Below, piece by piece: positions 5,073 through 5,162 of a stretch of DNA of 5,162 nucleotides. The first letter of the stretch is position 1. The number at the start of each line of letters is the position of its first letter. The stretch covers positions 1-5,162 of the forward strand of contig CALFEZ010000041.1 in the NCBI GenBank assembly GCA_937957895.1. The letters are read 5' to 3'. The stretch comes from an uncultured Erysipelotrichaceae bacterium. GTDB taxonomy: Bacteria; Bacillota_I; Bacilli_A; Erysipelotrichales; Erysipelotrichaceae. A program made the translations under genes and the position numbers. Below the pieces are notes generated by a model. It saw only the letters and a list, made by a program, of their open reading frames with translations. It made no database searches and had not been told where the DNA came from.

Positions 5073-5090
5073 GCCATTTCCTCCGAATGC

Positions 5091-5162
5091 TTACCACTCT
5101 TTGTTTGTTTTGTCTCTCTTGCCAAAGCGCTTTTGTACGATCACACCTAAAATGATCCCCAC
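5091..5162 (-). CDS. C-terminal end of an unidentified protein, probably membrane-anchored
   Basis: An open frame enters from the right edge and ends with TAA at 5093-5091. The 23 visible residues are a hydrophobic stretch VGIILGVIV followed by QKRFGKRDKTNKEW, which looks like the end of a membrane helix with a positively charged cytoplasmic tail. It reads without stops from the window edge and ends 18 bases before the Nudix start, as expected for an operon partner. The fragment is too short to name a family; a chance open frame of this length is possible but the composition and position argue against it. Confidence 0.6.
   Translation of the reverse strand: MGIILGVIVQKRFGKRDKTNKEW

Overview
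The window looks like a chromosomal segment of a low-to-moderate GC member of the Bacillota (Firmicutes). The signs are strong AAGGAG-type ribosome binding sites, U-tract terminators, a transcription-terminating purine riboswitch, and a PbuG-type purine permease next to guaB and guaA. Tryptophan is TGG and a TGA stop is used, so the standard bacterial code applies. A closer placement, such as an Erysipelotrichia-like lineage, is only a guess. I see no mobile elements, CRISPR array, rRNA or tRNA.

Left half (about 1-2752, minus strand): a guanine-nucleotide operon, read from right to left. A sigma-A-like promoter (2724-2752) drives a leader with a guanine-class purine riboswitch (2641-2709) and a switchable terminator (2595-2620). 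Next come the guanine/hypoxanthine permease pbuG, a second intrinsic terminator (1209-1234), guaB (IMP to XMP) and, overlapping guaB by 11 bases, the first 24 codons of guaA (XMP to GMP). Purine uptake and both de novo steps to GMP thus lie behind one guanine sensor. The terminator after pbuG should lower guaB-guaA expression or separate it from pbuG. The GuaB is a naturally short IMP dehydrogenase without the CBS (Bateman) module.

Middle (2557-3046): a 490-base divergent regulatory region. The pbuG promoter and a good plus-strand promoter (2760-2789) stand back to back. Their two -35 hexamers form a perfect inverted repeat. About 250 bases of leader with further dyads follow before the next gene.

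Right half: a plus-strand gene (3047-4480) encodes a cytoplasmic FAD-dependent oxidoreductase of the fumarate reductase/flavocytochrome c flavoprotein family. It has no heme or FMN domain and departs from fumarate reductase at one substrate-site histidine. It converges on a minus-strand pair: the C-terminal end of an unidentified, possibly membrane-anchored protein (5091-5162) and a Nudix hydrolase (4551-5072), 18 bases apart. A strong hairpin (4507-4538) ends the Nudix transcript and may also work in the other direction.

I do not see a new multi-gene system. The points most worth attention are the CBS-less GuaB, the compact riboswitch platform in front of the whole guanine branch, the dyad shared by the divergent promoters, and the unassigned substrate of the flavoprotein.
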